A stretch of 64,000 nucleotides of DNA. Origin: Lithodes maja. Its lineage: Eukaryota; Arthropoda; Malacostraca; Decapoda; Lithodidae. Shown piece after piece: positions 53,432-64,000 of the stretch. Numbering within the stretch: the first letter of the stretch is position 1; the number at the start of each line of letters is the position of its first letter. The position numbers and the translations under genes were made by a program. The notes under the pieces are model-generated. The model had not been told where the DNA came from, did not search any database, and was given only the letters and a program-made list of their open reading frames with translations. Location: the NCBI GenBank assembly GCA_037953745.1, contig JBAKBP010003084.1, positions 1 through 64,000 of the forward strand, read 5' to 3'.

Positions 53432-54226
53432 TATCGTATAAATACGATAGAATATGACTCTTTTGTGATCTCGTGTCTCTGTGACGTCACGATCTCTCCT
53501 ACAGCACGACGTAGGACGAGTAGATCATATATTATAAGATTGTAAATAAGTTAAGTTATAAAAGGCCTAATATGCTATTAAGCAATATTGCCATGGTCTT
53601 ATGTAGTATATATGAATTTATCGTATATATTAATATAATTTATCGTATAGAGCAACCTAAATGCGGTACGATAATTTGGGCTCCTGGCGGTTTGCCAAGG
53701 CAGCAAGGTGTGCTTTTGAGGTACGCCAGAGCCTTCACGAACACCAACCAGTTAACATCCCATTTTCCGCCCTCAGTTGATCGTGCTTTTGTGCCTGTAA
53801 TCACAATACACATACAGCAATACACTCAGCTACACCATCACGACGCTCTCATCGACATCATGACTGACTGATAGATAAGCATAAATTATAATAATCATGT
53901 CCATTCCCATGTAATCATTTATTCTTTCTTTAACTTGACTCGAGTCTTGGGACCGAAGTCTCGTTCCCCATTGTCCACCGCCATATTGAATAAAACGTTC
54001 TCCCTTGCCTCATTGCCACGTGGAACTATTGGTGAGTTAATTCCTGGCTAATATTAACCCTTATAACCTTACCCTATATATACATTTGTTATGTGAGACC
54101 TTTGGATATAAATTAGCTTGTTTCAGATTGAATTCAATTTAGATATAGAGTAGTTTTCATTTAGATTGATTTTATTTGATTCATTATAGCTTAGTAATAT
54201 TTAACTTCCATTGATAGTTTACCACA
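53432..54226 (+). repeat. 3' LTR of the BEL/Pao element
   Basis: It is 795 bp and differs from the 5' LTR at three positions. It contains the same CRE palindrome at 53482-53489. Confidence 0.95.
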
Positions 54227-54231
54227 AATAC

Positions 54232-54945
54232 CATGAGCTAAAAGTTTTACTATCAGTCTGTTGTGAGGCACCTAATCGAATGATTTTTGAAAATCAATGT
54301 CAACTGCTTTATCTTTGTCATGTACATTTAAGATATCGTGGAAATAGTCAAGGAGGTTTGTTATACATGAACGCTATACATGTTATACATGAACGCTTAT
54401 TTCGGAAACTATATTACGAGTCCTTTATAAGGTTGTTGTTTTCTGAATGGCACACAATTATTTTTTGGACTATTGTTTCGAGCAGCTTGCACATAATTAA
54501 AGGTGAGGCTTATTGTGCGATAGTTGCCAGACAGGGCTTTATTTCCTTTTTTTTTTTTAAATGGGTGTTACGTTACCTAATTTGCATTCTTTGGGGACGT
54601 TATTGTTTTGTATTGATTTGATAAATAGAAGGGTTAATGGTTTTGAGATATCTTTTACTTCTTTAAATAACTGTTGGCAAAAATGTGTCGGGGGTCCAGG
54701 GGATTTATTGGATTTTTGTTTTGATATTGTATCGGAGATGTCTGCATTTGTAATTTCAACGTTGCATGGGGTATTGCAGTTTTTAATTTGAACTGACGGA
54801 ATATGAAGAACAGAGTTATTGTCTTCGTCAGTAAACTCTGATGCAAAAAAGTTATCGAGAGTGTTGCTCATTTGAGTTACATCATCAAATTGTTCCCCTT
54901 TTTCGTCAACTGGCGGGCCAATTGTACCTTTTTATTTGCTCTGTT
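54232..54945 (-). pseudogene. CR1-like LINE, RT N-terminal half
   Basis: This is the 5' continuation of 45120-46293. On the minus strand it reads DEKGEQFDDVTQMSNTLDNF, SNKSPGP (usually SPGPD) and KECKLGNVTPI, then the later FDxVPHNRL-type motif near 54275. Frameshifts occur between these parts. Confidence 0.8.
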
Positions 54946-55262
54946 TAACCCCTCCAATACCAGCGACGGCGAATCGCCGTCAGTAGATAAGTCACTCCCC
55001 AGTCTCACCGACGGCGAATCACCGTCAGTAATGTACTTTTCTTGTAACTGCCTGTACAAGCCTGTACCTGGTACCATGACCGTTTGAGCACTGCTCTTGG
55101 TATGGCAACACTTCTCAGCTTATATAAGACCCACTGAAGGGTGGGAGAGCCAGTGTTGCTTCATCTCTTGAGGTGGAAAGTTGCTCTCTCTTGCCATTTT
55201 GGTCACAGTGCTTGGGACTGCAGGGGACTTTTAACACTGTATCCTACGGTAGAGTATGGGTT
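54920..55262. other. Insert of unknown origin within the CR1-like LINE, with two hairpins
   Basis: About 340 bases with no CR1 homology replace roughly 40 codons between the endonuclease and RT regions. It carries two near-palindromes (54965-54981 and 55010-55026) and TATATAAG-type sequence near 55117. On the minus strand a 66-codon frame repeats TDGDSPS. No ends or target duplication are clear. Confidence 0.5.
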
Positions 55263-55880
55263 AATAAATTTGTTTGCTTTACTACGAAGATTGGTGAAAT
55301 TTTCTCTATGATTTTGACATTTGGTCCGGTAAAATGGTTCATTGATGAGTTTCTTTGCTGCTTGACAATTTTGTATTTCCTTGTTCTACCATTTAGGTTC
55401 ATTGTTTCGATTTGAACGTCGGCTTTGGATTGGTATGCAAGATTCTACAGCAGTATTATATATGTTTGAGAATGTTTTCAAAAAATGTCTCTATATCTGT
55501 TAGCTGGTTTATGAAATTCCAATTTGTAGAATTGAGGATGGTTTACAGCTTGTGAAAGTCAGCCTTTCTGAAATTTAGTACTTTCTCCTGGCTTTCGTTT
55601 GGTTTGACGTTATTAAAAATAATGTTGAAGGTTATTGAGCGGTGGTCGCTTGAACTATATTCATCGCCTACCACGTCTTAATTTACTAAATCATCTTTTG
55701 TTGAGAGGACGAGATCAAGAATATTATTGCCACGCGTAGGAGAGTTGACAAACTGATATAGTGAACTTTCCAGTAAATTTGTATAGAGATCTTGTCCTGT
55801 GTGTGAGGTTATGGGACCCCAATTTAGTTATTGGCAAATTGATATCACCAAGAATTCTGTATTTTGATTATTACTTATCT
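55263..55880 (-). pseudogene. CR1-like LINE, endonuclease C-terminal part
   Basis: The minus strand reads RILGDINLPI, LLESSLYQFVNSPTRGNNIL, DLVLSTKDDLV, then EYSSSDHRSITF, the APE-type endonuclease end with its catalytic SDH. It continues with NEPKW. One in-frame stop follows DDLVN. The upstream half of the endonuclease is missing. Confidence 0.8.
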
Positions 55881-56194
55881 CTACTATTTGGTTGTAAAAC
55901 ACAGACAAAAAAAGGTTTTATTGTAATAAGTCCTTTTCAAGAGTTATATTTGAATTCAATCACCCATTCAATTTCAAGGAATACAGAAAACTTGCAAAAT
56001 ATACAGTATATACAGTATATTATTTTTATGCAGGAAAATACATACAGCTGCAGTTCATGTCTTCAAGAACAAACTTCGGAAGAAAATACTATTAAAAAAA
56101 ATATATGGCTTACTCAGTAAGCATTGCCCATTCTTGTATACGAGTAATTGTTATGAACAGATCTTGTTCCAATAACAAAGTATAATAATGCCTC
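55881..56194. other. No feature recognised
   Basis: AT-rich sequence with a short (ACAGTATAT) repeat near 56005. I see nothing coding. Confidence 0.5.
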
Positions 56195-56432
56195 CGATAG
56201 TACAGTTGGAATGTTTGTACATGCTAAGATTGGTATGCAGGATTCGAAACTGCATAATAAATATTAGGCTTGTGCAACATTCTTTAACTGTCTTCGTGGT
56301 GCAATGCATAAATGTGTTGATTTTCGGTGTGAGCATCCTGGGTTCGAGTCCCCGGACTGCCACATGTGTTTGTTAATTTCATTAATCGAGTTTAGGAGTA
56401 AAGTTGGTTGCTGGAGAGAACATAATAATTAA
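56195..56432 (+). ncRNA. tRNA-like/SINE-like unit, copy 1
   Basis: A B box GGTTCGAGTCC (56341-56351) follows a near A box TGGTGCAATGC (56297-56307); the end ACTGCCAC resembles a tRNA 3' end. The 5' side does not pair well, so it is more likely a SINE or tRNA relic than a working tRNA. Confidence 0.4.
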
Positions 56433-56520
56433 TTCTGGTTCAGTAGTAGTTTATCGAGAGGCCTTCCCTAGGGTTAAGTGCCCCATTAATTACTATTTCC
56501 ATTCACATATTCATAGCCTT

Positions 56521-56763
56521 CGATAGTACAGTTGGAATGTTTGTACATGCTAAGATTGGTATGCAGGATTCGAAACTGCATAATAAATCGTAGGCTTGTG
56601 CAACATTCTTTAACTGTCTTCGTGGTGCAATGCATAAATGTGTTGATTTTCGGTGTGAGCATCCTGGGTTCGAATCCCCGGACTGCCACCTGCCACATGT
56701 GTTTGTTAATTTTATTAATCGAGTTTAGGAGTAAAGTTGGTTAGTGGAGAGAACATAATAATA
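56521..56763 (+). ncRNA. tRNA-like/SINE-like unit, copy 2
   Basis: It repeats copy 1 at an offset of 326 bp with few changes, including B box GGTTCGAATCC (56667-56677) and a 6-bp duplication CTGCCA after it. The pair is a local tandem duplication. Confidence 0.4.
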
Positions 56764-57404
56764 GGTACATAATACGAACTGCTGACTGTTCTGGTACTAG
56801 TTCAACTAATACTTTCGTTGTGGGGACCGTACTGGTACGTCTTGGAAATAATCTGGAAGTATTAGCCCATTAAAGTCTATGGACATGGGTGTGAGTGATC
56901 AGGAGCGCGACAGGCCCCCTGCCCACTCTCCGGCAAGACTGCCGCGGGACTTAGGCTCTGTTGGGTGGTCTCGCGAGATATATTCAGTGGTGCCAAAGGC
57001 AAATTTAGCGGAACATTGCTAATTATTAGCAAATTTTGCCGATGTCTGTAGTAACGCTGTGAGTGAACCACGCTAGCTAGAGAGCTCGTTCTAGTGTAGT
57101 TTGAAAGCTCTTTTCTTATAGTTTTTTGCTGCAAGCATTTTATTCAGGCACTATGTGGGGAGATTGTAGGCACCAATCGATCAGGGCTAGACCCAGGTGA
57201 GGTTATAGGCATGTGATAAAGAGTCGCTGGAACTCCTGTTTCATTTGCTTGGCCTCTCTTACTGATTTTCTTTGTGCCTCATTTACACTGAGAGCAATCC
57301 AGCTAGCTCTCACAAACACCTCCTCCTCCTATCCACTTCACTACACTAAACATGCACACCACACTTCATTCCTCCACACCAAAATTTAAAAAAAACAAAA
57401 AATT
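56764..57404. other. Intergenic sequence and likely LINE 5' leader
   Basis: A CpG-rich patch near 56900-56970 gives way to a pyrimidine-rich leader that runs into the LINE ORF. The exact 5' boundary of the LINE is not visible. Confidence 0.4.
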
Positions 57405-58500
57405 ATGAATTCTAGCCCAGCCTCGGAGTCCCCAGGGGGAGGGACCATAAATGCCCCCACACCCGACCGACCATCCCCTGACGACCCCAAACAATTACCT
57501 GGACCTCGGCCTGTTACTCTTTATATTAATTTCTGCAACATTCGTGGACTTACCTCTAACTTTCACTCTGTTGAGCACCACCTCTCCTCCTACAAACCTG
57601 ATCTTCTCTTCCTCACCGAAACTCAGGTGTCTGTAGCAACATCCAGCAGCCCCTTCTCTGTATCCTCCTACTTTCTCTATCCTAGTTTCAAAGCCAAAGG
57701 TGGATGTTGTGCATATGTGCACAACAAACTCACTTGCTCTCGTGTTCCCGATTTCGACTCCTCTGAATTCTCAACTTTATGGCTCAAACTTTCCTGTCAT
57801 TCTCTTACTAAATATTTCTGTGCTGTCTATCTTTCCCCTAACTCGACCAACTTTCCCAAATTCTTTGACTATCTAAACTCTACAGTGGAACACATTCTAT
57901 CCATTTCTCCTTTCTCAGAAATCTCCATCTTAGGAGATTTCAACGTTCACCACCGCCAATGGCCCTCCTCTCACACTACTGATCCACCTGGTGAACAAGC
58001 CTACGTCTTTTCTATCCTAAATGACCTAGAGCAGTTAGTTCAGCAACCCTCCCGTATCCCGGATCGCATCGGAGATCGGCCCAACATTCTTGACCTGTTT
58101 CTAACTTCTAACCCTTCTTCTTATACTGTCGATCTTTTCTCTCCTTTGGGCTCCTCCGACCATAAACTTATCTCTGTCACCTGTCCTATCTCTCCAGTAC
58201 GGCCACCCGATCCTCCTAGCCGGCGGCGCTTGTGGCACTTTGGTGCTGCCGACTGGGAGGCTCTTCGGCAGTACTTCTTTGATTTCCCATGGAATGATTT
58301 CTGCTTCCGTGGCCGAGGACCCTCGGAGAGTGATGAATGCATTACCGAGGTAATCCTATGGGGCATGGAAGCATACATTCCATTCTCTTTCTCTCAGACT
58401 AATGCTAAAAAATCTTGGTTTACTCACACCTGTTCTACTGCTGTCCGCAATAAGGAGGAAGCATTCAAACGGTACCGACGCCTTAAAACTCATGACTCTC
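57405..58500 (+). pseudogene. LINE endonuclease domain
   Basis: The ATG at 57405 (MNSSPASESPGG) leads into NFCNIRGL, LLFLTETQVS, YLSPNS, ISILGDFNVHHRQW, ILDLFLTSN and SSDHKLIS: all APE-type motifs are present, including E, D-N and SDH. Near 58500 one frameshift moves the reading frame to the RT part. Confidence 0.88.
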
Positions 58501-60362
58501 ATTCTTCATGTTTCTGCCCGGAATCAAGCCAAATCCGTTCTTCGACTTGCCAAACACTCTTTCATCAATAATAAATGCATTGAACTATCCAACTCTAGCT
58601 CTTCCCAAGCTTTCTGGCATCTAGCCAAAAACCTCTCCAACAATTTCTCTTCCTCGTCTTTCCCTCCCCTTTCCCACTCTGATGGCACAACCATCACTTC
58701 TTCCTCTGACAAAGCTAAACTCTTCGCTCAACCTTTTGCTAGAAACTCCACCTTGGATGATTCCGGTGCTATTCTTCCCTCTCCGCCCTCCTCTCTCTTA
58801 CTTATGCCTAATATCCTAATCTCTTCAAAAGATGTACTTTCTACCCTCTCTGGGCTTAACACTAATAAGGCGTACGGTCCGGACGGTGTTCCTCCTGTTG
58901 TTCTCAAAAACTGTGCTTCCGTGCTGACTCCCTGCCTAGGCAAACTCTTTCGTCTCTGTCTATCCTCTAACGTCTTCCCTTCATGCTGGAAGTTTGCTCA
59001 CATTCAACCTGTCCCAAAGAAGGGTGACCGTTCTCAACCCTCCAACTATCGTCCAATTGCTCTCATTTCTTGTCTTTCTAAAGTTTTTGAAACTATTCTT
59101 GCTTCCAAATTTCTTAAGCATTTCTCTTCTCATAATCTGCTCTCAAATCGCCAGTATGGCTTCCTTAAGGGTCGCTCTACTGGTGATCTTCTTTCATATC
59201 TTACTAACTCTTGGTCATCCTCCTTTCGGGACTTCGGTGAGACTTTTTCTATTGCACTAGACATATCGAAAGCCTTCGATAGAGTCTGGCATAAATCTTT
59301 AATTTCTAAACTACCCTCCTTCGGTTTCTATCCCTCCATCTGTGCCTTTGTCTCTAATTTCCTTTCTGGCCGTTCCATAGCCGCGGTTGTGGACGGCCAT
59401 TGTTCACTTCCTCACCCTATAAACTCCGGTGTTCCTCAGGGCTCTGTCCTATATCCTATTCTCTTTCTAATTTTTATAAATGATCTCCTTAACTGTACCT
59501 TAATTCCCATCCATTCATACGCAGACGACTCAACCTTACACTACTCCATTACTTTTTCAGAACGCCCCAGCCAGCAATCCCTCAACGACAAATGTAATGA
59601 AGCCATACAACTCTTAAATTCTGATCTAAATACTATTTCCAATTGGGGCAGAGAAAACCTTGTTAACTTTAATGCTTCCAAAACCCAATTTCTCCATCTA
59701 TCTACCCGTCAGGATCTCCCAGCGGACTATCCCTTATTCTTCAACAATACAAAAATCAACCCTTCATCTTCTCTCAATATTCTTGGTGTCGCTTTTTCTT
59801 CTGCTCTCATTTGGAAGGACCATATTACCAGTCTTGCTAAGCAGCCTCCCAGAAGCTGGGTGTGCTCAACCGCCTTAGGGGGTTCTTTTCCCCTGCACAG
59901 CTTCTTGCTCTGTACAGGGGCATAGTGCGCCCTTGTATTGAGTATTGTTCACATGTGTGGGGAGGTTCCTCTCACACCGCTCTCCTAGACAAGGTTGAAA
60001 GGAAGGCCTTTCGTATCATTAACTCCCGTCCACTCACCAATTCTCTGCAATCTCTCTCTCTCCGCCACAATGTTGCATCTCTCTTGCTATTCGATCGCTA
60101 CTATAATAATCAGTGTTCCTCAGAGCTATCCCAGTGCATACCACCTCCTTTACGTAGGGCACGTGGTACCCGTCTTGCAACTCAATCCCACCCCTACTCT
60201 GTGCAACTCTCCAACCCAAGAGTGAAACGTTACTCTCAAACTTTCTTCTACTCAACAGCTGAGCTCTGGAACTCTCTCCCAGAATCAGTTTTTCCCGCTT
60301 CCTATGACTTAAATTGCTTCAAACTCCGTGTGTCCAGGCATTTTGGCTCGAACGTCCCTTGA
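58501..60362 (+). pseudogene. LINE reverse transcriptase domain, one frameshift
   Basis: The frame 58402-59925 carries NTNKAYGPDGVPPVVLK, KKGDRSQPSNYRPIAL, LDISKAFDRVWHKSL, NSGVPQGSVLYP and the catalytic SYADDSTLHY (about 59514). At about 59841 one base seems lost, and the end continues in frame 59862-60362 with RGIVRPCIEYCSHVWGG and STAELWNSLPESVFP. All RT catalytic residues are intact; only two frameshifts separate this copy from an open ORF. Confidence 0.88.
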
Positions 60363-60467
60363 TTTTGGCCCTGTCACTCTTTCAACTATGGGGGAGGCAC
60401 TCGCTATAGGCAGTTATGCCTTTTGCCTCCCTCAATCACATAGAAAAAAAAAAAAAAAAAAAAAAAA

Positions 60468-61429
60468 GTTTAATCCGGGAACGGCGCCGAGACTCTTAAG
60501 AGGAGTTGGTGAGGAAAGGCGACGGGACTCATATGATCCAAGGCCTAAAAAAAAACTTTTAAAAGACCCCAGTAGCACTCAAAACAAAGGAATATGTGAT
60601 TAAGTGAGATAATTCCCCTCCATACCCCCTATCACTCCTCTACATGTGTCAAAACCCCCTCCTTTCCCCCTACCCTTCAATCATCATTTATTTTTCCTCC
60701 TATTCCCTTGTTTATCAGTTTATTTATCGCACCAATATCTCCAACCCGGTTCCAAGGTCATCTACTGCGCATATCGAGAGTGTGGGAAGAGAAAGAAAGC
60801 AAGACTGAAGGCTCAGTCTGCCTTCAGGCCTCAGAGAGGGAGGATATACGTCGCATTCGCCTCATGACTGGAGGGTCGGCAATAATTAGTCTTTTTCACC
60901 CCCAAATACTATTCCAACTTGTTTTATTGCTATTACTTGTTAATATCTTCATATTAAACGCAAAATAGGTGCACATGAATATGTAATAACGATATTTATG
61001 GTAAAATTATGATTTTAGGCAAGAATGAAGCCAAAATCCTCGCTTGGCGGGAGGGTTTGAACTACCAATAGCATGCCGCTCTCGGGTTAAGCAATCAGGA
61101 CTGCCTGAATGAGCCCTATTATAGTGGAAATATGGCTGCACTGAAAGGGTTTATGTACAAATGTGTACATCATTCTGTTCAAAATACATATCCTTACTCT
61201 AGTTGTGTTTTGACTTTCTAGGAACTACAGTAGGAATGTGAGATCATAGGATGGGTACATAAATGACTCATTCTGTACTCCAATTATAACTACCATAAAA
61301 TTAGAGAAACTTAGTTAAGGTATCCGGGCTGAGTTCCTGCTGTAGCCACCCCTCCCCCTGTCTCCCCTCCTTTTAGTTGCATGAAATCAATATCCAGGAA
61401 CTATGTAATAACTTGAGTTTTTTAGGGAT
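60468..61429. other. No gene recognised; weak tRNA-like patch
   Basis: A minus-strand GTTCAAACCC B-box-like sequence near 61050 with GGCAGTCC upstream recalls a tRNA relic. The rest is AT-rich and unremarkable. Confidence 0.35.
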
Positions 61430-61975
61430 TGATAATTTGCCTTTTAATGCGACACATTTCGTATGTGGTTTCTCAAGGTGTACCAATAAGTATCTGGAGA
61501 AGGAAATGGGCAATGATGACCGTAAGTTGGTTTGAACAATATCATCTAAAGAATAGTTACGCTGCCCACTTACAAACATCGTGTTATCTGCAAAGAACAC
61601 CTGGGTTATTCTCTCTGATGACATTGACAATATAGGCCGCGACCTGATTTTTCCTCAACCGCGTGTGTGTATCAGGAGACATGCTGGCCACAATAAATGG
61701 TGTGTATTACCCCGTTTAAGTGAGGGCATCGAACATTCTCTAAAGACATGATCTTCGTGCACATTCTTCGCTATAAACGTGGGTTCAGACTCGATTACAA
61801 TTGAGGCTATCCTTGAGGTAAATTTCAGACAATTTGAGGCACGCGACATTGCTGTCAGCTCCGACACCCGATCGCCTGTCGCCAGCGCCATAAAAACAAA
61901 GCTTTCTAAAGTAAACGTTTTACAGAAGGCCGTATAGTGTAGCAGGAGTACGCGATCGAGTAACCACGTCGGCAT
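61430..61975 (-). pseudogene. DIRS tyrosine recombinase remnant
   Basis: The minus strand reads FVFMALATGDRVSELTAMSR, the region of the first catalytic arginine, then EPTFIAKN and, in other frames, LFVSGQ-like and SLDDIV sequence near 61500-61570. The order and wording fit the recombinase of DIRS retroelements. Stops and frameshifts break it, and no HxxR or tyrosine motif could be confirmed. Confidence 0.6.
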
Positions 61976-62122
61976 TAGCTGTCAAAGTGGGGGTCGGAGC
62001 CGAAAGGATGCACGCGTGAATCCCTTCTCCTCTGCCTCTAGAATGGATAGAACCATGAGATCGTAGAATGATACTCTGATAACTGTTACGTGGTTACAAA
62101 GTGTTATGACTGAGAGGTTTCT

Positions 62123-62467
62123 CTATTCAGATAAGTAGTCTAGACGTTTTGCCTGAGGCTCCACACCACTAGTGTACTCTGTCCTCTTGACAGAGTGTCT
62201 GCCCATAGGTTTGCTACACCAGGCAGATACGTTGCATGGATTGCTTAGTCTTAGCTTATGGGCAAAATTGAATATCCTTTCCGAGAGACATTGGAGAACT
62301 CGCGACCTCGATGACCCTTGCTGCTGAATGCATGTTACCGCATTCAGATTGTCCATTCTGAATGTAATCACTTGCTTTGAGGGGAGGTACCTTGAGTCTG
62401 AAGAAACTTTAGGGGAACAAATAGCTCTTTTGCATTGATGTGCTAAGTATTGACTCTGTACCATCAA
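62123..62467 (-). pseudogene. DIRS RNase H remnant
   Basis: A 114-codon frame contains VITFRMDNLNAVTCIQQQGS and SRVLQCLSERIF, as in the RNase H domain that precedes the recombinase in DIRS elements. It stands upstream of the recombinase remnant on the same strand, in the expected order. The RT domain is not seen. Confidence 0.55.
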
Positions 62468-62589
62468 CTCTTACCTAGATGACCCTCGTTTGACTGATAT
62501 TCCCACTTGAAGGTCCACGATGCATCCATATCTATCTATACAGTTGGCGGAGAATCGAACCAAGGCTGAACGTTAGTTGGAATATGTGA

Positions 62590-62896
62590 TTTTTGTTTTG
62601 TCTATGTTGATGAGGGAGACAAAAGGCAGAACTGCCCGCAACGAGTGCCTCCCCCCGTTGAAAGAGTGACAGGGCCAAAATCAAGGAACGTTCGAGCCAA
62701 AATGCCTGGACACAGGGAGCTTGAAGCAATTTAAGTCATAGGATGAGGGGAAGATGGATTCAGGGAGAGAGTTCCTGAGTTCAGCTGTTGAATAGAAGCA
62801 GGTTTGAGAGTAACGTTTCACTTTTGGATTGGAGAGTTGCACAAAGTAGGGATGGGATTGTGTTGCAATACGGGTGCTACATACTCTACGTAGTAG
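62590..62896 (-). mobile_element. 5'-truncated CR1-group LINE copy
   Basis: The minus strand matches 60140-60440: RIATQSHPYFVQLSNPKVKR, STAELRNSLPESIFPSS and the same 3' tail, ending near 62605. Only the last 80 codons are left, and a stop precedes them. Confidence 0.85.
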
Positions 62897-63226
62897 TAGG
62901 GTCATTTGCTTGGAATCCGTGACCATTTTGTTCCTACCTTTTTATCTCGATGGATTTGACAACCTGAACCATTTTAAAGGAAAATTAGCTCCTATGCCCC
63001 TCTGAAAAATGACGGCTAACTCTGCTAGAGCCCAATATTCAAAATGGCCGCCAACGCCATCTTGAAAAACATGAAATGTAATATCTCTGGCATCAGATGA
63101 GCTACAAGGACGAATGAGGTGTCCTTTTTCACTAAGTCTGACATTACAAATCCACTGGAATGGTTATTGTATTGTATTGTATTGTATATTTATTGTTATT
63201 GTATTGTATTATACTAATTGTACATA
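62897..63226. other. No gene; (TATTG)n microsatellite
   Basis: A run of ATTGT units lies at about 63165-63210. It is followed closely by the 3' end of the PIN-like gene. Confidence 0.6.
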
Positions 63227-64000
63227 CTAATCTGCCACTTCACTGTCACTACAGGATTCACTGTATGAGCCACTATCAGAATCACTGTCCTCACTTTCGC
63301 TGCTATCATCACTGTTGTTCTCTGCCTGCGGATTTGTAGGTAGTGGTATGGATGGGGGAAGTGGGGGCTGGGTTGAACGGACAGGCAGACATAGTCCATT
63401 TACAAGATGCCATCCATGGCCGATAAGTGAGGGGTGACTTTGGAGCTGGTAATGCTTTTGCAAATATGCAAGATAGTTTGCACGCTCCAAGTGTGGACGG
63501 AGACTGTCCAAGTCAGGCACAAGTCGGATAGTGCTTTTTTTCTTCTGAGCTCTCCATTTCGCTGCCCTCGCATCTCCCAGGGTCTTGCTTTTGGTATCAC
63601 CATAGACATATCGAATGACAAACCGCTCCAAATCACTGATGACCTGTTCTGTGACTAGGAGCTGTGTACCACATGCTGCTAGCAGGTCGTGTGCCTCTTT
63701 AGACTTCTCCAGACGATCTGCGATGAGCTTCTTGCTTGCTCCATAGAAGCCAGAGTTGTGGTCACACCCAGTGAGGACATGAAGTGGTATGATGGATGCA
63801 GCCATTGCCTCACTGCACAAACATCGGGCATCGATAAGCTGACGTTTGTGTTTCACACACAGGATTCCTGTTGTCTTCTGAGCAACATATGCCGCTTGCA
63901 CGTAGTTGTCTGTGTCCTCTGTGTCAAGAACGACAGCTGCTGTGTAGCTGTCTGACCGGAGCACACTACATATGGTGAGCATTGCCGTATCTGCCTCTGC
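63227..64000 (-). CDS. PIN/FEN-like nuclease-related protein, 5' end outside window
   Basis: The frame is open to the right edge; before the first in-window ATG (63982) it reads AEADTA, part of the EEADT motif seen in a widespread but uncharacterised invertebrate family. It continues with AVVLDTEDTD and LHVLTGCDHNSGFYGASKK, whose acidic residues match the metal-binding positions of PIN/XPG nucleases. The last 40 residues form a Ser/Asp/Glu tail (SDDSSESEDSDSDS). No intron is seen. The family is often found in multi-copy, transposon-like settings, so a mobile origin is possible; activity is not shown. Confidence 0.6.
   Translation of the reverse strand, partial: AEADTAMLTICSVLRSDSYTAAVVLDTEDTDNYVQAAYVAQKTTGILCVKHKRQLIDARCLCSEAMAASIIPLHVLTGCDHNSGFYGASKKLIADRLEKSKEAHDLLAACGTQLLVTEQVISDLERFVIRYVYGDTKSKTLGDARAAKWRAQKKKSTIRLVPDLDSLRPHLERANYLAYLQKHYQLQSHPSLIGHGWHLVNGLCLPVRSTQPPLPPSIPLPTNPQAENNSDDSSESEDSDSDSGSYSESCSDSEVAD

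Larger units (their letters stand above)
46294..54226 (+). mobile_element. BEL/Pao retrotransposon with TSD AATAC
   Basis: Two 795-bp LTRs bound the element, and AATAC flanks it (46289-46293 and 54227-54231). Removing the element with one TSD copy rejoins the CR1 frame perfectly (LLAHGI + HRFNLHW), which proves the insertion. The LTRs differ at only three positions that I can see. Confidence 0.97.
57405..60467 (+). mobile_element. CR1-group LINE, nearly full-length, with poly(A)
   Basis: An endonuclease-RT protein of about 985 codons runs across three frames and ends at 60362, followed by a 3' tail and a poly(A) run (60445-60467). No target duplication was found. A related 5'-truncated copy lies inverted at 62590-62896. 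Confidence 0.9.

Overview
The window reads as intron-bearing arthropod nuclear DNA, most likely from a decapod crustacean. This inference rests on the mixture of element families: CR1-like, RTE-like and Jockey/I-like LINEs, BEL/Pao, DIRS and Ty3 elements of Gmr1 type. It also rests on wording in the reverse transcriptases that I associate with crab and shrimp genomes. No database search was possible.

Region A (1-10114) differs from the rest. It holds compact, intronless genes with TATA boxes close to the start codon: a VWA5A/PARP4-type vWA fragment (+), a long protein ending in a tyrosine-recombinase core-binding domain (-), a very divergent polyubiquitin (-), a second, internally deleted vWA copy (-) and a P-loop-like ORF (+). 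The two vWA copies, a 41-bp segment, a family of about 58-bp repeats and four copies of a 3'-end module (AATAAA to CCACCTTGACT, always 47-48 bp) lie in rough mirror order around 4.3-4.9 kb. The region may be the remnant of a large mobile or endogenous DNA-virus-like element. That is a hypothesis only.

Region B (10115-26037) is a tandem Ty3-type array, LTR-internal-LTR-internal-LTR, coded on the minus strand, which interrupts the P-loop ORF. The right-hand unit is nearly complete, with one frameshift in a C-run. The left-hand unit has lost most of integrase, RT and RNase H, yet keeps one long chimeric reading frame (about 1287 codons). Region C (26038-40617) has a LINE with CCHC ORF1 and endonuclease, cut by an intact-looking 9.3-kb Gmr1-type element (1714 codons, order Gag-PR-INT-RT-RH), followed by the 3' part of a LINE reverse transcriptase.

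Region D (40618-56194) has quiet sequence, a 5'-truncated RTE-like LINE with a 9-bp target duplication, and a probable host exon (44945-45068) with consensus splice sites. It then has a CR1-like LINE split by a BEL/Pao element, which is itself split by a second RTE-like copy. Both insertions carry exact target duplications, so the order of events can be read directly.

Region E (56195-64000) has a duplicated tRNA-like/SINE-like unit, a nearly full-length CR1-group LINE with poly(A), DIRS RNase H and recombinase remains, a short inverted copy of the preceding LINE, and the 3' end of a PIN/FEN-like nuclease gene running off the right edge. Apart from that last ORF, the possible exon and Region A, almost everything is retroelement sequence.
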